A stretch of 64,000 bases of DNA from assembly GCA_010093605.1 (NCBI GenBank), contig MU004184.1:825897-889896 (forward strand), written 5' to 3'. The notes beneath the pieces were generated by a model. The model was given only the letters and a program-made list of their open reading frames with translations, made no database searches and was not told the DNA's origin. This document shows, piece by piece, positions 42,941 to 55,514 of this stretch; position 1 is the first letter of the stretch; each line of letters starts with the position of its first letter. The DNA is from Lophium mytilinum. Lineage: Eukaryota > Ascomycota > Dothideomycetes > Mytilinidiales > Mytilinidiaceae. Position numbers and translations under genes: made by a program.

Positions 42941-45900
42941 TTAGTACTCCACGAAGAAGTCCTCGCGCCGAATCGAGCTGCGATCGCACATGCCCCGGAA
43001 GATGCCGCCCATGTCGTACAGATTCAACGGCGTGTCCAGCTCCGCAATGCGGCCGGCGTCCATAACACAAATGCGGTCGTAGCCGATGATGGTCTTCAGC
43101 CGATGGGCTATGCACAGCAGCGTCTTGCCCTTGAACCCGTCGACAATCGTGCGCTGGATCTTCTGGTCCGTCTCGAAGTCGACCGAGCTGGTCGCCTCGT
43201 CGCACACGATAATCTGCGACCCGCGCACCAGGGCCCGCGCCAGCGCCATGAGCTGCCGCTGCCCGAGCGAGAAGTTCAGCCCCTCCTCCTCCACCGTGCT
43301 GTCGAGGTGGATGCGGCCCGTCTTGTCGTCCATGGTCGTCTCCGCGCCCACCAGGTCGGCCTGTCGTAGTGCGGACCACAGCTCGAGATCGGTGTGCTCG
43401 TCGAACGGGTCAAGATTCGACCGAATCGTGCCGCGGAACAGTGTGGGATCTTGTGGGATGATGGCTAGCTTGGACCGCAGGTCGTGCAGCCCGATGGTGC
43501 TGATGTCGACGCCGTCGATCGTGATGGAGCCACCGGACAGCTCTACCAGCCGGAATAGCGTGCTCATGATGCTGGACTTGCCAGCACCTGTTCGTCCGAC
43601 CACGCCGATGCGCTCGCCACCCTGGACGTGCATGTTGAGTCCCTGGAGCACCAGAGGTAGACCCTCGCGGTACCGCATCTGCACGTCTTCGAAGACAATT
43701 TCGCCCGTGTCTGGCCACGACTTGGGCACCTCGCCGATGTGTAATGGAGCCTCTTCTTCTAGTTCAGTGCCGTAATGGTAGATACGTTCCGTAGCATTCA
43801 TATTGTTCTCGACTTCGGCGAGCTGTCGCACTGTGAATTGGATCATCTGGACAATTGACAAGATATACGACAGTACCAAACCGCCAATACTCGGGGAGAC
43901 CGAGAATCGGGACGTGACGACTAGGATGCCAACGACGAACACAAGCATGTTCCCGATTGCGTCTAGCCGAACGCTGAGCCATCTTTGATTGGCGAACGTC
44001 AAATAGTAGGCGCTGTCCATGTTGTCGATGGCATCGCGGATTGTCCTTTGGAATTGATCCTGTAAGCCGTATGCACGGATCGTCGAGGTGCCGAAAACGG
44101 CTTCGCTGAATCGTGCAAACACAGTACTTCGAAGAACGGCCTCGTGTCGCTTAACCTCTCTCGCTGACGAACGGTAATACGCCGCCGAGAAGAGGAACAT
44201 GATCATCAGCGGCCCCAAGGCGATAGCGAAGTAGTGGAAATAAACGATGATCAAGATGAAGACGGATATGATCATGGCCATGGTCATGAAGTACATGCGG
44301 ATGGAGTCAGTAAGGTTGTTGTCCATAACGTCGATGTCCTTCGAAAAGCGGTTGGTGATTCGTCCTAGTGGCGTGGTGTCGAAAAAGGACATAGGTGCCC
44401 GGAGCACGCGGTTGATGGCAAGGTGAAGCATGACCTTTCCGGCCTTGGTACCGAAGACCGAGACCGCGACGGAGAACACGAACATGAGGAAAGCTTGAAC
44501 GAAACCAAGAGCTGCGTAGACACCAATCTGCCAGAATTAGTACTTTGATAGCATGGTCCCAAGATTGCATGGAACTTACATATACACCTTCGGTGAACCC
44601 AAACTTGTTAGAGGTCCACCAAGAAAGCCACAAGCTCGTTACGATATTCGCGCCTTGCGACGCGATCAGAAGTACGACCACGTAGGGCGCCACCCACATG
44701 CCTCCTGCAGCTCTGATATACGCAGCCCAGACACCCCATGATACGCTCTTCACAGCCCGCTCTTCTTGTTGCATCAGCACGGCAGCTGGCTTCTTGTTCC
44801 GCCTCTTCTTGCTGATCTTCTTCTCTTCCTCCACTTCATCGTCGTTCACCTCATCTTCTTCCTTGTGTTCCTCTTCGACAGCAGTAGTTGCCATAAGCTT
44901 CATAAAAGTTTCGTTGTGAGCCATGAGGTTATCGAATGTATCGACCGCCTCAATATGGCCTTCATTTAGCAGAATAACCCTGTCGCATCGATTGAGGACG
45001 TGCAGTTGATGCGTTGCAAGTATACGGCACTTGTCCTTGAGAAGTCCACAAATGGCGTTGTCCATGATGTGACGACCGACATGGGCGTCGACCGCGGAGA
45101 GCGGGTCATCCATCAAAATGATATCGGCGTCGAAGTAGATGGCGCGAGCGATGTTCAGCCGTTGCTTTTGACCTCCGGAAACTGTGATCCCTCGCTCGCC
45201 GATTTCCGTTCGGTCGCCAGCTGGCAACATCTCGAGATCTGGGCGCAAAGCACAAGCATCGATGACTTGGTTATACCAGCCATGCTTGAACTCCTTTCCG
45301 AAAAGAATGTTCTCCTTGACCGTCGTGTTCTGGATCCATGCGTATTGAGGACAGAAGGCACGCGACGCACCCAAGATGACTTCGCCGCTCGTTCTCCGCA
45401 TATCTCCGGCCAAAGCGCCCAATAAGGAGCTCTTTCCAGACCCAACAGTACCAATCACGGCAATGAGTTCATTGCGTTGGATGGCAAGATCGATATCTCG
45501 GAGTTTAAATGGCTCTTCGACCGCCGCTGTGCTTGAGCTGTCCCTCGCCTCACCCATGTCCTTCGCCTTTTCTACTTCTTGCGACTTCCTAGCCTTCTTC
45601 GCCTTGGCCGCCTCCTTGGCTTTCTTGTGAGCTTGCGGGCTGTGGGACTGCTCGTCCTCTGCGTCTTGGGTTGGTGTTCGTTCCCAGGTAAAATCGGCAT
45701 GCTTCACTACGACAGCCTCCTTGTGGTTGTAGTCCCATTCAGCATCGTCGTGGGCTTCCTCGGCCATCAAGAATTCTTGGATGCGATTAATCGAAGAGTA
45801 CGCATCAGTGACTTGGCCGATAACCACGGGGAGGAAGTTAAGGGGAAGTCGAAGGGAATTAAACAGCGCCAAGGAAGAGAAAATGGGAGCTGGGTTGAGG

Positions 45901-47459
45901 ACGTGGTTTGAGAGCGAATATGTGATGAATGACAGCATGGAAGCGAAGACTGGCATGGACATTCCCACTGCGAGAATCCCGTTGCGAATGGAGAGTAGAA
46001 TCTGGACAGCGTGGATTTCGTTGTTCCTGATTGCATCGACTCGGGCCAGGAAGCTGGTTTCCCATCCAAAGTACTTTACGAAGCGGACTGCTTGCAAAAT
46101 CTCCTGGGTCAAACTAACTCTCTGATCCGTCATTTTGTTTATGCCAACTCTCCGCCTGAACAGAGTTTTGACGGCTATTCCAAGTAGGGGCATGGTAATC
46201 ATCAGCAGGCCAAACCCAGCCAGTGCGCTGTATGTCAGATTGATGCACAGGAGGGCCAGAGTGAGCAGGATGCAGATGGGAGAGGTCCAGACCATGTGGA
46301 ACATGCCGGAAGCCTGGTCGACTCGGTAGGTATCCGTAGACATCAAGTTAATGATCCGTCCATTACCCCAACCATGGCCGTCTCCTAATATTCCATTTTC
46401 GCCCGGTGCTGTTTTCGCCTCTTTCTCCTTCTTCTTGAGCATCCGCTGGTACCATTTCTTTTCCTCGGGTGATCCAGGTTTGATGTCTGCGGGTGGCGCC
46501 TCGGGAGCATCGAGTGGCTTTCCTCCCGCTTTCGCCCTGCCAGATAGTCGCATTGCCTTATCGAATATGACCGCGATGAGCACAGCACGTGCTTGACCTC
46601 CAACCATCATGCCTCTGTACATGAAATGGTTCGTCGCCATACTTTGTAGCATCTGCATGAGTGTGATTCCAATGACCAGTCCGATTCCTTTTCCAAGGCT
46701 GGGGGGCGGCCGGTCATAGGCTTTCGCGATATAGGCTTCCACGGAGAAGTTGATCAGGTATCGAAGAACAAAGGGTGCAAGCGACTGCAGCATGCTCGAT
46801 GTGAGCTGGCAGCAGCCACCGAATATGAATTCCCATTTGAAAGTGTCGTATAGGGCCTTGGTCAAGGGTTTTGGGTCGCCGCTCGCTACGCGCTTTTTGA
46901 AGGCAGCGTCTAGTTTTTTGCCCAATACATCGGCGCTTCGGTTGGGGTTGACAAGCCATATGTCGTTGACTTCGAGGGGGCGCTGATATCCGATCTACAA
47001 ACTTCAAAGTTAGCGACTTGTAAAAGTAAACCAGGAACGAATCTAGCCACTAACCGTCATTAGGGGCGCCATCCATTGGAAAGTCATCAGACTGAGAAAG
47101 CCCGCGTAGTACTCCCGCGACACCTGCCGTGTCTCCGGGACTGCTGGTTTTTTGCCCCATTTCAGCACATTCAACCGCTTATACCACTTCTTCTGCTTCG
47201 CGCTCGCCTGGCTCTTCGCCTCCAGCACATCGTCGGTGTAGTCGGTGGTTCCGCTCGTAGAACTATCCAGGCGGGAAAGCTGTCGACGATTGTTCAAAGG
47301 GCGCTTCACTCCACTGTCCAAATCCTTTTCAAAGTCCTTGTCTGAAACGACCTCCTCCAATGGCGACGTCGCCACGGGCTGGGAATGCTCTGTACTTTCG
47401 GCGGCGACCTCCTGATCGTTCAGGTGCCACTCCTTCTCGTTCCCAGACGGGGCGGCCAT
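42941..47459 (-). CDS. YOR1: ABCC-type multidrug transporter, Yor1-like
   Basis: Full-length ABC exporter, 1468 aa, from exons 47055-47459, 44580-46994 and 42941-44527. The order is TMD1-NBD1-TMD2-NBD2 without the extra N-terminal TMD0, as in yeast Yor1 (about 1477 aa). NBD1 has Walker A GTVGSGKSSLLG, signature TVSGGQKQR and Walker B IILMDDPLSAVDAH. NBD2 has Walker A GRTGAGKSSIMS and Walker B IIVCDEATSSVD, with a signature reading FSLGQRQ, degenerate at the second position as usual in ABCC NBD2. The acidic DP in NBD1 Walker B is also typical of ABCC proteins. A Glu/Lys-rich linker (DEVEEEKKISKKRRNKK) joins the halves. Likely plasma membrane, organic anion and drug export; substrates not readable. 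Confidence 0.93.
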
Positions 47460-49433
47460 CCTCTCTGGTGTTGAACTGGAGTTTGGCGACGGGCGACGGG
47501 AGGGTGAAAACGCATGACGCTGTCTGGGGCGGCTCAATATATGTAGGCTTCCGAGTGGTGAGGTAGGTGACTAGTCTGTGAATAAAATCCGCCTCTAATG
47601 CCGAGGGCCTTGGGCCCTAGACTTGTCGACACGAGCGGGCAACGCGAGCTAGTGGCCAATCAGTGGCGGCTCAATGCGACGCTGCTCGCGTTTGTCATTT
47701 TCTTTTGCCCAAAGAAAATGTCGGGGTTTAATCAAGCCCCGGTGCCGAGCATTGGCAGGCTTATTTGATAGTAGTAGGACGTGCGAAGGGCGGCCACCAT
47801 GCCGGTGAGCTTTGTGGATGTTGCGGGCGACTCGAGCACTTCGGGCAACCGCTTCGTGCAACCCTTCCAGTTGTTGGAGTCACCAAAACCTCGTTCCCCC
47901 GGCTTCAAGCAGCATCGGGTTCTGCTTTCCCGTCCTGAGTCTCGACCCGAAGCTGTGGAGGAAGTGGCTTTTTCGTCGGCTGCGTGCCGCTTTGCCGCGT
48001 GCGGGACGCCAACCTTGCATCCAGCACCCTCCAAAACTTTGCCCAATCCACACACTGCACACAAATTGTCCTCATCACAGCCAATATCTCCTAGACTCGC
48101 CTACGCTGTCTCAAATTTTGAGCTCTGCCCAATGCTGTGCCGTGGGGAAGGTGGACAGTGATTCACGCGAGCTTTGTCATACGAATTTAGTTAGCAAGCA
48201 TTCTTCGTCCGGATTGGTCCTGTCCCACCTACCTCCGACTCCGAGCCCGCGTTCGCCGACCCATCCCCCTCATCCTCCTCGAGTTCACGTTCGTTGCCTT
48301 GAGAATCCTTGTCGGGACGGCGTCCTCACCGCTTCAACTGCTTTGAGTGTGCAAATAAGGCAATCCATGTCCTTCGTAAAAGTGGCTCGCAGTCTCGGGT
48401 AGCGGGGACTTGCACCATGGAGATCCATCTAGGCACTCTCCCCGCGTCGTCATCGAACGAGCAGACGCCTGCAACCATCCGCAGGATTCACAGTTCAATG
48501 ATTGGCATTCGAGATCTCAAACCCGACAGGACCCGAGTAAGCAGGCAGAAAGATGGGGCGCCTCAATCGAGTAGGTGGGGTAGACGAAAAATGAATACGG
48601 CCGTATGCCAGCATGTCGAAGTTGTCGCGAGGGCACAGCACATATACATATACGATTGCGAAGAAAGGTCTGGGCGCCTGATATCAGCATTTTGATGAGG
48701 ATTTGCGACATCGCTACGTGGCTGTTGTGTTTGTCAGCCCTGAATTGCTAAAGTTCTAGTAGTGTTGCTATCATTGGACTCGATCCTTGTAGAGTTGATT
48801 GGTTGCCGGTTGGCTATTCGTCTTGTTCGACGGCTATATGGAATGCCTGAACTCTCGAAACACGCACAGACGCATTTGATTCGTCAGTGTGGTTATTGAG
48901 ATCTGTCACAGAGACGCCTGAAACCTTAAAACGATTAAATTTAGAGGTTAAGAATGATTATATTTAATGTTTAGTCGATAGAAATATCGTAGGGCTTCGT
49001 GGCACGTTAGAGAGAATCAAATGTCGCAAATATAGGCGCAGTATGGCGATGTCCTGGGTAAGTGTTGCCTGGGCAATAGTTTCTATGTCTTCCTTCCGTG
49101 AAACTGTCCTCTGGATGAGAGAGCCCCACTCGCTATCATTGCTGCCTCCAAAATACAAAATGTACCAGGAACGAAGACGGTGATAGCCGAGGAAAGATAC
49201 ACCCGTCTAGTACAGCATAGTACAACAAAGCTCCGATCTACACAGAAAACGAGGTGAAGACTAACAGGTAAATACCCGAACATCCAAAGTCCAAACGAGA
49301 ACGACCAAAAATCAACGCTGGAATTCATCGCTCCGCATCCAGTAACTCGTAAAGCATAGTCGTAAAGACGTAAGTTCATGGACGGGCCTTAAGCAGTAAA
49401 CGCCGTGGTGCGCACTCCCCTGAAGGCCGTGTA
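47460..49433. other. intergenic, no supported gene
   Basis: Leader and promoter of the ABC transporter and 3' flank of the Zn2Cys6 factor. A plus-strand frame of 196 codons at 47812-48402 is low complexity and has no features. Nothing recognised. Confidence 0.5.
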
Positions 49434-51570
49434 TCATGTGCGAAGCAGAAGAAGCTTCGCGAGCAGTCGATCAAAGAAGCAGTTCATATCGGTGACGTCC
49501 TCCAGGCTGACGTCCTCCCTTTCTCGCAAGTAACCACCCGAGTTGCTATTCCGTATAGCAGCTCTCATGGAATTCACAAATCGATCCTCGGACTTCGTTT
49601 CGCGAGTCGGTTGGAAGCTGGACCCTTCGCCTTCCCAGTTTTCCCGAAGACGGGAGTGGCACCCGCCATAGCACGCCTTGTAGAAATTAAGGAGAGCTTC
49701 TACGCCTTGCTCGTCCATCTCCTGGCATTTCGTTCGTTCTTTCAGTGGCGCCGGGTTGGTGTCGTAGCGGGAGTGGTACGGCATCTTGGCAGCGTGGTAC
49801 TGGACACTCTCAACTGACATCAAGAGTACCACCAAGGTCGCAAGTACAACGGGCCATTCGGTACATTTGCGGGACAATGCTAGACGTTCCAGCTGGGAAA
49901 GAACATCACGCATCAGTTCTTGGGCCAAAATAGGCATGACGGCCCCGAGTTGCGCACGAATGAAACATGGAGTGGGTGTCGTGTCGGCTGGGAGGTTGGC
50001 GCAGGCAATGATAGATGCCACAGTAGGATCTGACGCCGCGACGGTAGTATCGCCCCCAATATGGACCAGTACTAACAATTTCAAGGCTTGGTGGAGAATT
50101 CGGCCGGAGGAAGAAGGAAGGGATCGATAAAGGATGTAAACATCCCGAAGCACCCGCAGAGGCGAGCAGTAAAGAGGAAATGCTTTGAAGTGCGACGTAA
50201 CCAGAAGAGATAGGTGTTGGTCCAAGTTTTGCGAAAGCGTAGAAGTATCTGAAAGAACGGCAGGAAAGACAGCATTGTGACACAGCCTGCCGGAGGTGCT
50301 GCGAGGAGGCCAATCGTACACTATATGTTCGTGCACCAGGCGGCTCATGTCGCTAGGATGTACTATCTGTACGGGGCGCTGGAGGGAGGGACCGAAGCCA
50401 AGGTTTATCGGGATCGTGAGCGTGTAGTCGCTCACGGTAAAGTCTGAAGGAAAGAGAAAGAACTCAGGGGTCCGGGCAGTTGGATGCCATCCCAAGCGCT
50501 CTAGTTTCGACGTTAGCCAGATGGTCTTGTAGCCTTTAGATAAAGACTGATACATACCCGATAGAAATACTGTTGACAAGTCCGCCAATGACCGTTCTCG
50601 ACAGGGGTGATTCACAAGATTCCCTCTGTAGTGCTCGATGCATGCTTTGCAGGGAATTCCGGGATCACACTAATCCACATTAGTTTTCAATGTGAAGTAT
50701 ACGTCAGGCTTATAGACTCACCCTTTCCTTGCGGCGTCTACAGTTACTGCAAGCTTTCACTGCAAGGCCGTTAGCGGAAGCGTTATCGGGAGAACGTAGA
50801 AGACATTTACCGACGCGCATTAGGGCAGCGCTTTTTCGCTGGTCTGGGTTCAACCCCTTGGTTCGACCGCGCTGCCTCCTGCTACCATTTGACCCACTTC
50901 CGAAAGGAACGAGGCGATTGTTGCTATTATTGACTTGATACTGAACCCACCCAAAGGAAGGCGTAGATGGAGAGTTGATGCTGCTAGCTCTGCTTCGCGG
51001 ACCCTTGTGAGGTATTCTGATGGCGCGCTCGTTATTTGCCTCTGGGAGCGGTTCAACAATTCGTGGCCGATCAGAGACGGGAGACGAGAATACAAAGCTG
51101 CTGGCAGTCGATCGAGGATTAGAACGGGGAATCGGAATAGCACGAGCATGCTCAAGTTCTTGCTCATTCGACTGGTCGGCCCACCCGCCGAGATTCTCTA
51201 GAGCTTGAGGCTGGAAGGCAAGAGGGTTGGAGGGGTCGAATGAGCCGGATTGAACTCTGTCGTTTCGAAAGTCCAGTGGGGAGGAGAGGGGAAAAACAGG
51301 GCCAGATGTGATGGAGCTGGAGAATGACAAAGGACTCAATGGATACTCGTAGAAAGATCCATCTCCTACAGAGGGCGGCGCGGAGGGATAGTCGGAGGCG
51401 ACACTCTCAGGAACATGTAGGTCGTTCCAGGAGCTAGCGAAGCTGACATCGCCTTGGAAGAAAGGGTCATAAAGGTCGCCGTCCCACGCAACCAGATCCT
51501 CCCAACCCTCCTTCCTACCTGCGGGCTTGCCGCAATTGATATCAAAAGGGTTCACATGATCGGCGGCCAT
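49434..51570 (-). CDS. Zn2Cys6 transcription factor, spaced-cysteine variant
   Basis: Exons 50722-51570, 50558-50669 and 49434-50500 give 675 aa. The zinc cluster is central rather than N-terminal and spans the first intron: ACSNCRRRKERC, DPGIPCKAC, then 12 residues to a final HPC. The long last spacing is a known variant in fungal factors. The N-terminal 280 residues are Ser/Pro-rich, probably an activation region. The C-terminal part is helical with no recognised domain (FPAVLSDTSTLSQNLDQHLS, FKAFPLYCSPLRVLRDVYI). The second, 57-nt intron (50501-50557) has a GTATGT donor and GCTAAC branch and is in frame, so its retention would add 19 residues without a stop. Targets unknown; it lies upstream of the ABC transporter on the same strand. 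Confidence 0.85.
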
Positions 51571-52155
51571 GCAGGAACCGTCCAGCTGGGGCGATGCAAA
51601 TGACGACGACGTGATGAGAGGTGTGTTGCTTGCGGCGCTTGATGAATTGGTGCTCTTGGACGAGAAATGGTATATTATAGAGAAGTAAACGATACACTAA
51701 GAGGAAATGCTACAGAGAAGGCCGTCGACAGAGTCACCAGATAATTAAGGAAAGGCTGCCACCTATTTGATTCTTTGCGGAGCCCCGAGGCTGAAGTAGG
51801 GCTGCATAAGAATTGCCGGCGACAAGAGTGAAGGAAGCTTTGGCGGTGGAGTTGGAACGGCTCAAGGCAGCAGGCAGGTGAGATCACAGGGCGTCGGACG
51901 CGGCCGACCATCAAATAGCACTCTTCGGGCTTATCACGTCTCGCTGCATTGACAAGAAGATACATCAACGCGCATTGCGGGCAACGAGTCGCGAGGCCAT
52001 CCCCGGCCCCAGTACCACGTCGCCATGTCATCTGCCAGTTCCGGTGAGCCCAAGGGAGCGGTAGTACGCCGTCGCCCCAGACGCCCGGGAGAGTCTCCGC
52101 AGAGCCGTTGACCGGCTGTGATGCATAGAATTGTGTAAATAGCTCGCGCCCGCCT
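51571..52155. other. intergenic, tandem minus-strand genes
   Basis: Promoter of the Zn2Cys6 factor and 3' flank of the AAA ATPase. A 193-codon frame at 51675-52256 has no features and overlaps the ATPase end. Confidence 0.5.
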
Positions 52156-54314
52156 TCAAAGCCCCCACTCCCATACGCCGTCGTTGTATTTAGCCCTCTT
52201 GCTTGCGAGCGGGCTGAACGACGACAGAGAGCTGAGGGCCGGTGCGGATTTGTCAACCGCCCCCCTCGTGTCCAAGAAGCCGAATCCTGGCGCCGCTACT
52301 GAGGGCTCTCTGCAAGGCTGAGAGCCTCCTCCATTGCCCCGGAGACTCGTGTCTGCCAACAACGGAATCATTTCCTCGTAGTCTGCTGCATTTCCGTGGG
52401 TTCCGTCTGGAACCCCTAAGCCGTCGGCAGAAGACAGTGAACTCCCCATTTCATCTCTGAGAACCTTCACCTGCGCTTTGAACTCCTTCCAGAGCTCGTA
52501 CTTGTCCAGTGGATCGTCTCCATCATCATCTCCGTCATCGTCGCTTCCATCTCCCATGGTGCGGTTGCGAGCGAGTTCAAGGAGGGTGGCCACGAACGCC
52601 TCCTTGAGGTACGCAAAGCTGAAGTCGTCCGTGATCTCAGCGATGGACGTGGTGAGTTTCTTAGGGAACTCAATGGCGGGCTTGTTCTTCAGCTTCTGGC
52701 GCCAATACTCGGCATACAAAGCCCGTTCATCTTTGTTGGGACGTGGGAATAGATACAACCTGTCGAACCTGCTGGGTCTCTTGGACAACCCAGGGTCGAG
52801 TTGGTCCACTGATTGACAAGTCAGGTAAAAATGACCAGTTTGTTGTGCCGGAGAGCTTACAATGGTTGGTCGTAGCAATCATCAGAATGCCTGAAACTCT
52901 GGTTAGATTAAGTATTTCAGTTCGAGTCTTGGGGTTGCTTACCATCATTGTTCTCCAATCCATCGACTTCGTTGAAGAAATACGACTGCAATCGGTTATT
53001 TCATGCTCAAAAAGACTGAAGTGCATTTCAATCGTACCCTAGTAGCTTGCGTGACGACTGGACGATGTAAGCAATGATTCTCATTCAAGTCGGAGTTTTC
53101 TGCATCTTCTTACCAGTGTCGATATCCTCAAAAATCAGCAGGCACGGTGTCATGGACCTTGCCATTTGGAAAACAGCCCGGATGTTATAACTGTAAGGGG
53201 CGCTCTTGACATACAAAGACACTACCGGAGAGTCTCGATGATACAAAGTCCGCATCAGAGCTGTATTCCACGTTAGCCATTAACAGTTCCTCGCGTGGTG
53301 GGCTCGCCAAGTGGAAGTGTACCCTTGAGAGAAATTGTTTTGCCATTTCCGACTGTCAATTGTCAGTGATAGATCATTAAGGCTCTTCGACCAAATTGCA
53401 TTACCTGGGCCGTGGAAAATCAATCCTGAGACATATCAGCATTAAAGTTCGGACGTGCTCAGTTTGCAGGGTCTTACCGCGCTTCCAGGGAACGCCGAAT
53501 TCATCATAGATGTCCTTGCCTAAGGAGAAGGTCAACATAGGCCCGAATCTATCCGGAGATGAGCTTACTGTCGAAGAACTTTCCAGTGACCTCTTTCAAG
53601 GCTTTCTTCATCTTCGGATCCAGAATAACGTCATCCCAGCTGCTTTTCTCAACCGACTCCCAGAGCTTAGCATCTCTCCTCCAAAAGCCATCGTACACAT
53701 AGATGGCAGGCTCCTCCTTAGTGAGCCAGGCTCCGATGGAACTGAGGAGAGCGTCGGTGATGGCGGAGTTGCTGTACGTGGTTTCGTCGCCAACCGGTCC
53801 AGTGAGCACATACTGCACTTTTCCGTACCCGATAGTCACATTGTAGAGAATGAAGCTATGACTGTTCCACTCATAGTTGTACTTTGCGAAGAAGATTGCG
53901 TCCGCAAGATGTCCAGAGCCACCTAGATTGTATTTAAGTACTGATAGAGCTCAAACATCATGGACTGTGATCTCAAGTACCTCGATGGGACGGTCCTACG
54001 AATCCGCGCCAGCGCAAGACAGACTCGTTCTCTTTGTCAAGGTGAGCAGTGGCATAGCCGGCAGCAACCTGTAGCAAGTAAGATGATTGTGTAAGTGCAA
54101 CAGTGGGACCTTGAGCGCCTACAAATTGAAGAAGGTTGCAGTTTGAGGAAGGCACGCTTGTGACACAGAGCTCGGGGTACTTGGCTCGGAGGGCTGAAGT
54201 AATTTGAACATCGATATCAGTCGCCTTGCCTGAGTTGAATTTTTGGAACTCATCGAAGAGCTGAGGCTGTTTGTCATCTTTCTCAAGGAAAGTGAAGGCC
54301 TCAGAGGTAGACAT
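52156..54314 (-). CDS. AAA-type ATPase, ten exons
   Basis: Exons from the 5' end: 53981-54314, 53569-53922, 53478-53519, 53405-53425, 53323-53352, 53114-53260, 53038-53057, 52943-52985, 52861-52890, 52156-52808; 557 aa in one frame. One AAA module is seen: pre-sensor WDDVILDPKMKKALKE, Walker A GPVGNGKT (interrupted by two introns), Walker B CLLIFEDIDT, then YFFNEVDGLENNDGILMIATTNH with sensor 1, and RPSRFDRLYLFPRPN with the arginine finger region. The N-terminal domain (residues 1-230) is of the fungal type found in uncharacterised single-module AAA proteins. The C-terminal tail is acidic (DDDGDDDGDD) and disordered. Likely an oligomeric remodelling ATPase; the substrate is unknown. No signal or membrane segment. 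Confidence 0.9.
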
Positions 54315-55514
54315 GATGGGGTGAATTTAGATGACTTGAAGTCGAGGTTGGGAAAGTGATGTATAGATACGATCAGGACTAGATTGTAATTGTAGGTGAC
54401 TGGGCAATGAATGCACTAAATACTAGCTCCAGGCAACACTCGGCGAAGGAGCGCTTTCCTTGGAGATGATGTAGGAATGTCTTAAATGAAGCCAGTTGTC
54501 AGGACTTCTACCGAGCTAGTCACGTCTTTATGTAGTCTCGCTCGTTGATCTGCGCCCTAAGCCCCGCCCCTCAACTCACTGCGCCGCGATGGAGTTCTCA
54601 GGGCTGTCGGGAGTTTGCCGGGGCCGCTGTGTTACTCTGAAACAGGTCGGACGTCATGCACAACCCCTGGACTGCGGGTGAGGAACGACGCTGAATGTAT
54701 TTTTGGACGTATGATATCTGGGGAATCGGTTGCAAGGCTGAGCCTTTTGCTTATCGCTATGTGGCTTGCTTCAGCCCATCAATAACAAAATCTGAAACAG
54801 CTGTAATCTCTCAAAAGTGCGAAGCAGACTGGTCTTAAAGGGCTATGAGGAGCTTGTTGCTGCAGAGAGGCCTACGCAGTGGCGAAGCTTGTGTACAAAC
54901 AAATGTCCTGTATTGTACTGCGTTCGAGGAACAACGGCAAGGCTGAGCAACGGAGCACTGTGAGCGCCATGGCCTAGATTCTCGTGACTAGCTACGGCTG
55001 GGGAAGACGCAGAACGAGGCTGTGCGGAGATGCTGTGCGACGGTGCTACCGAGATTACTTTGACTCTCGTCGCCTTCCCAGACTCGGCTCTTTCGTGCCT
55101 CCCGATGTCACCGCCACATAAAGGATCACGTTCTCACACTTCCACTATTACCTCGACGTCTAGCCCCAGCGGTGGCTTTACTTAATGCGAAAGGTGGGGA
55201 CGTTTGCTCGCTGGCCAATGGCGGCGTTTGCTTTGTAGTTTGGCGCAGGGACGGACGATGCGGGTCGTGACGATGCATTTGGCCGCTATCGGGAGGTTCA
55301 GCCGGCGCGTGAGGATACCAAACTCCTATGCGCAGGTTTTGGCTATCAAAGGCTTAAGCTCACTTGAACGACTCGGAAGAGATTTCTTCTCGCCCTTCAT
55401 TCAATTCCTCCGTCTCTCCTTCATTCTTCTTCCAAAACCTTACTTTGTCCTCTTTGCCCCACCACAAAATCCCCCACCACGAGGTCCATATCGTCCAACA
55501 ACACCAACGTCGCC
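54315..55514. other. divergent promoter region
   Basis: Lies between the AAA ATPase (-) and ornithine aminotransferase (+). The last ~150 bp before 55515 is C/T-rich leader. No gene or defined element recognised. Confidence 0.5.

Noticed and set aside
47812-48402. 196-codon plus-strand frame
   Set aside because: Low-complexity Pro/Ser/His composition, overlapping equally open frames, no motif.
42941-51570. Secondary-metabolite or drug-resistance cluster (ABC transporter plus Zn2Cys6 factor)
   Set aside because: No synthase, P450 or other tailoring gene nearby, and the gap between them is 2 kb of plain intergenic DNA.
52809-53980. Introner-like elements in the AAA gene
   Set aside because: The equal-length introns share no sequence beyond splice signals.
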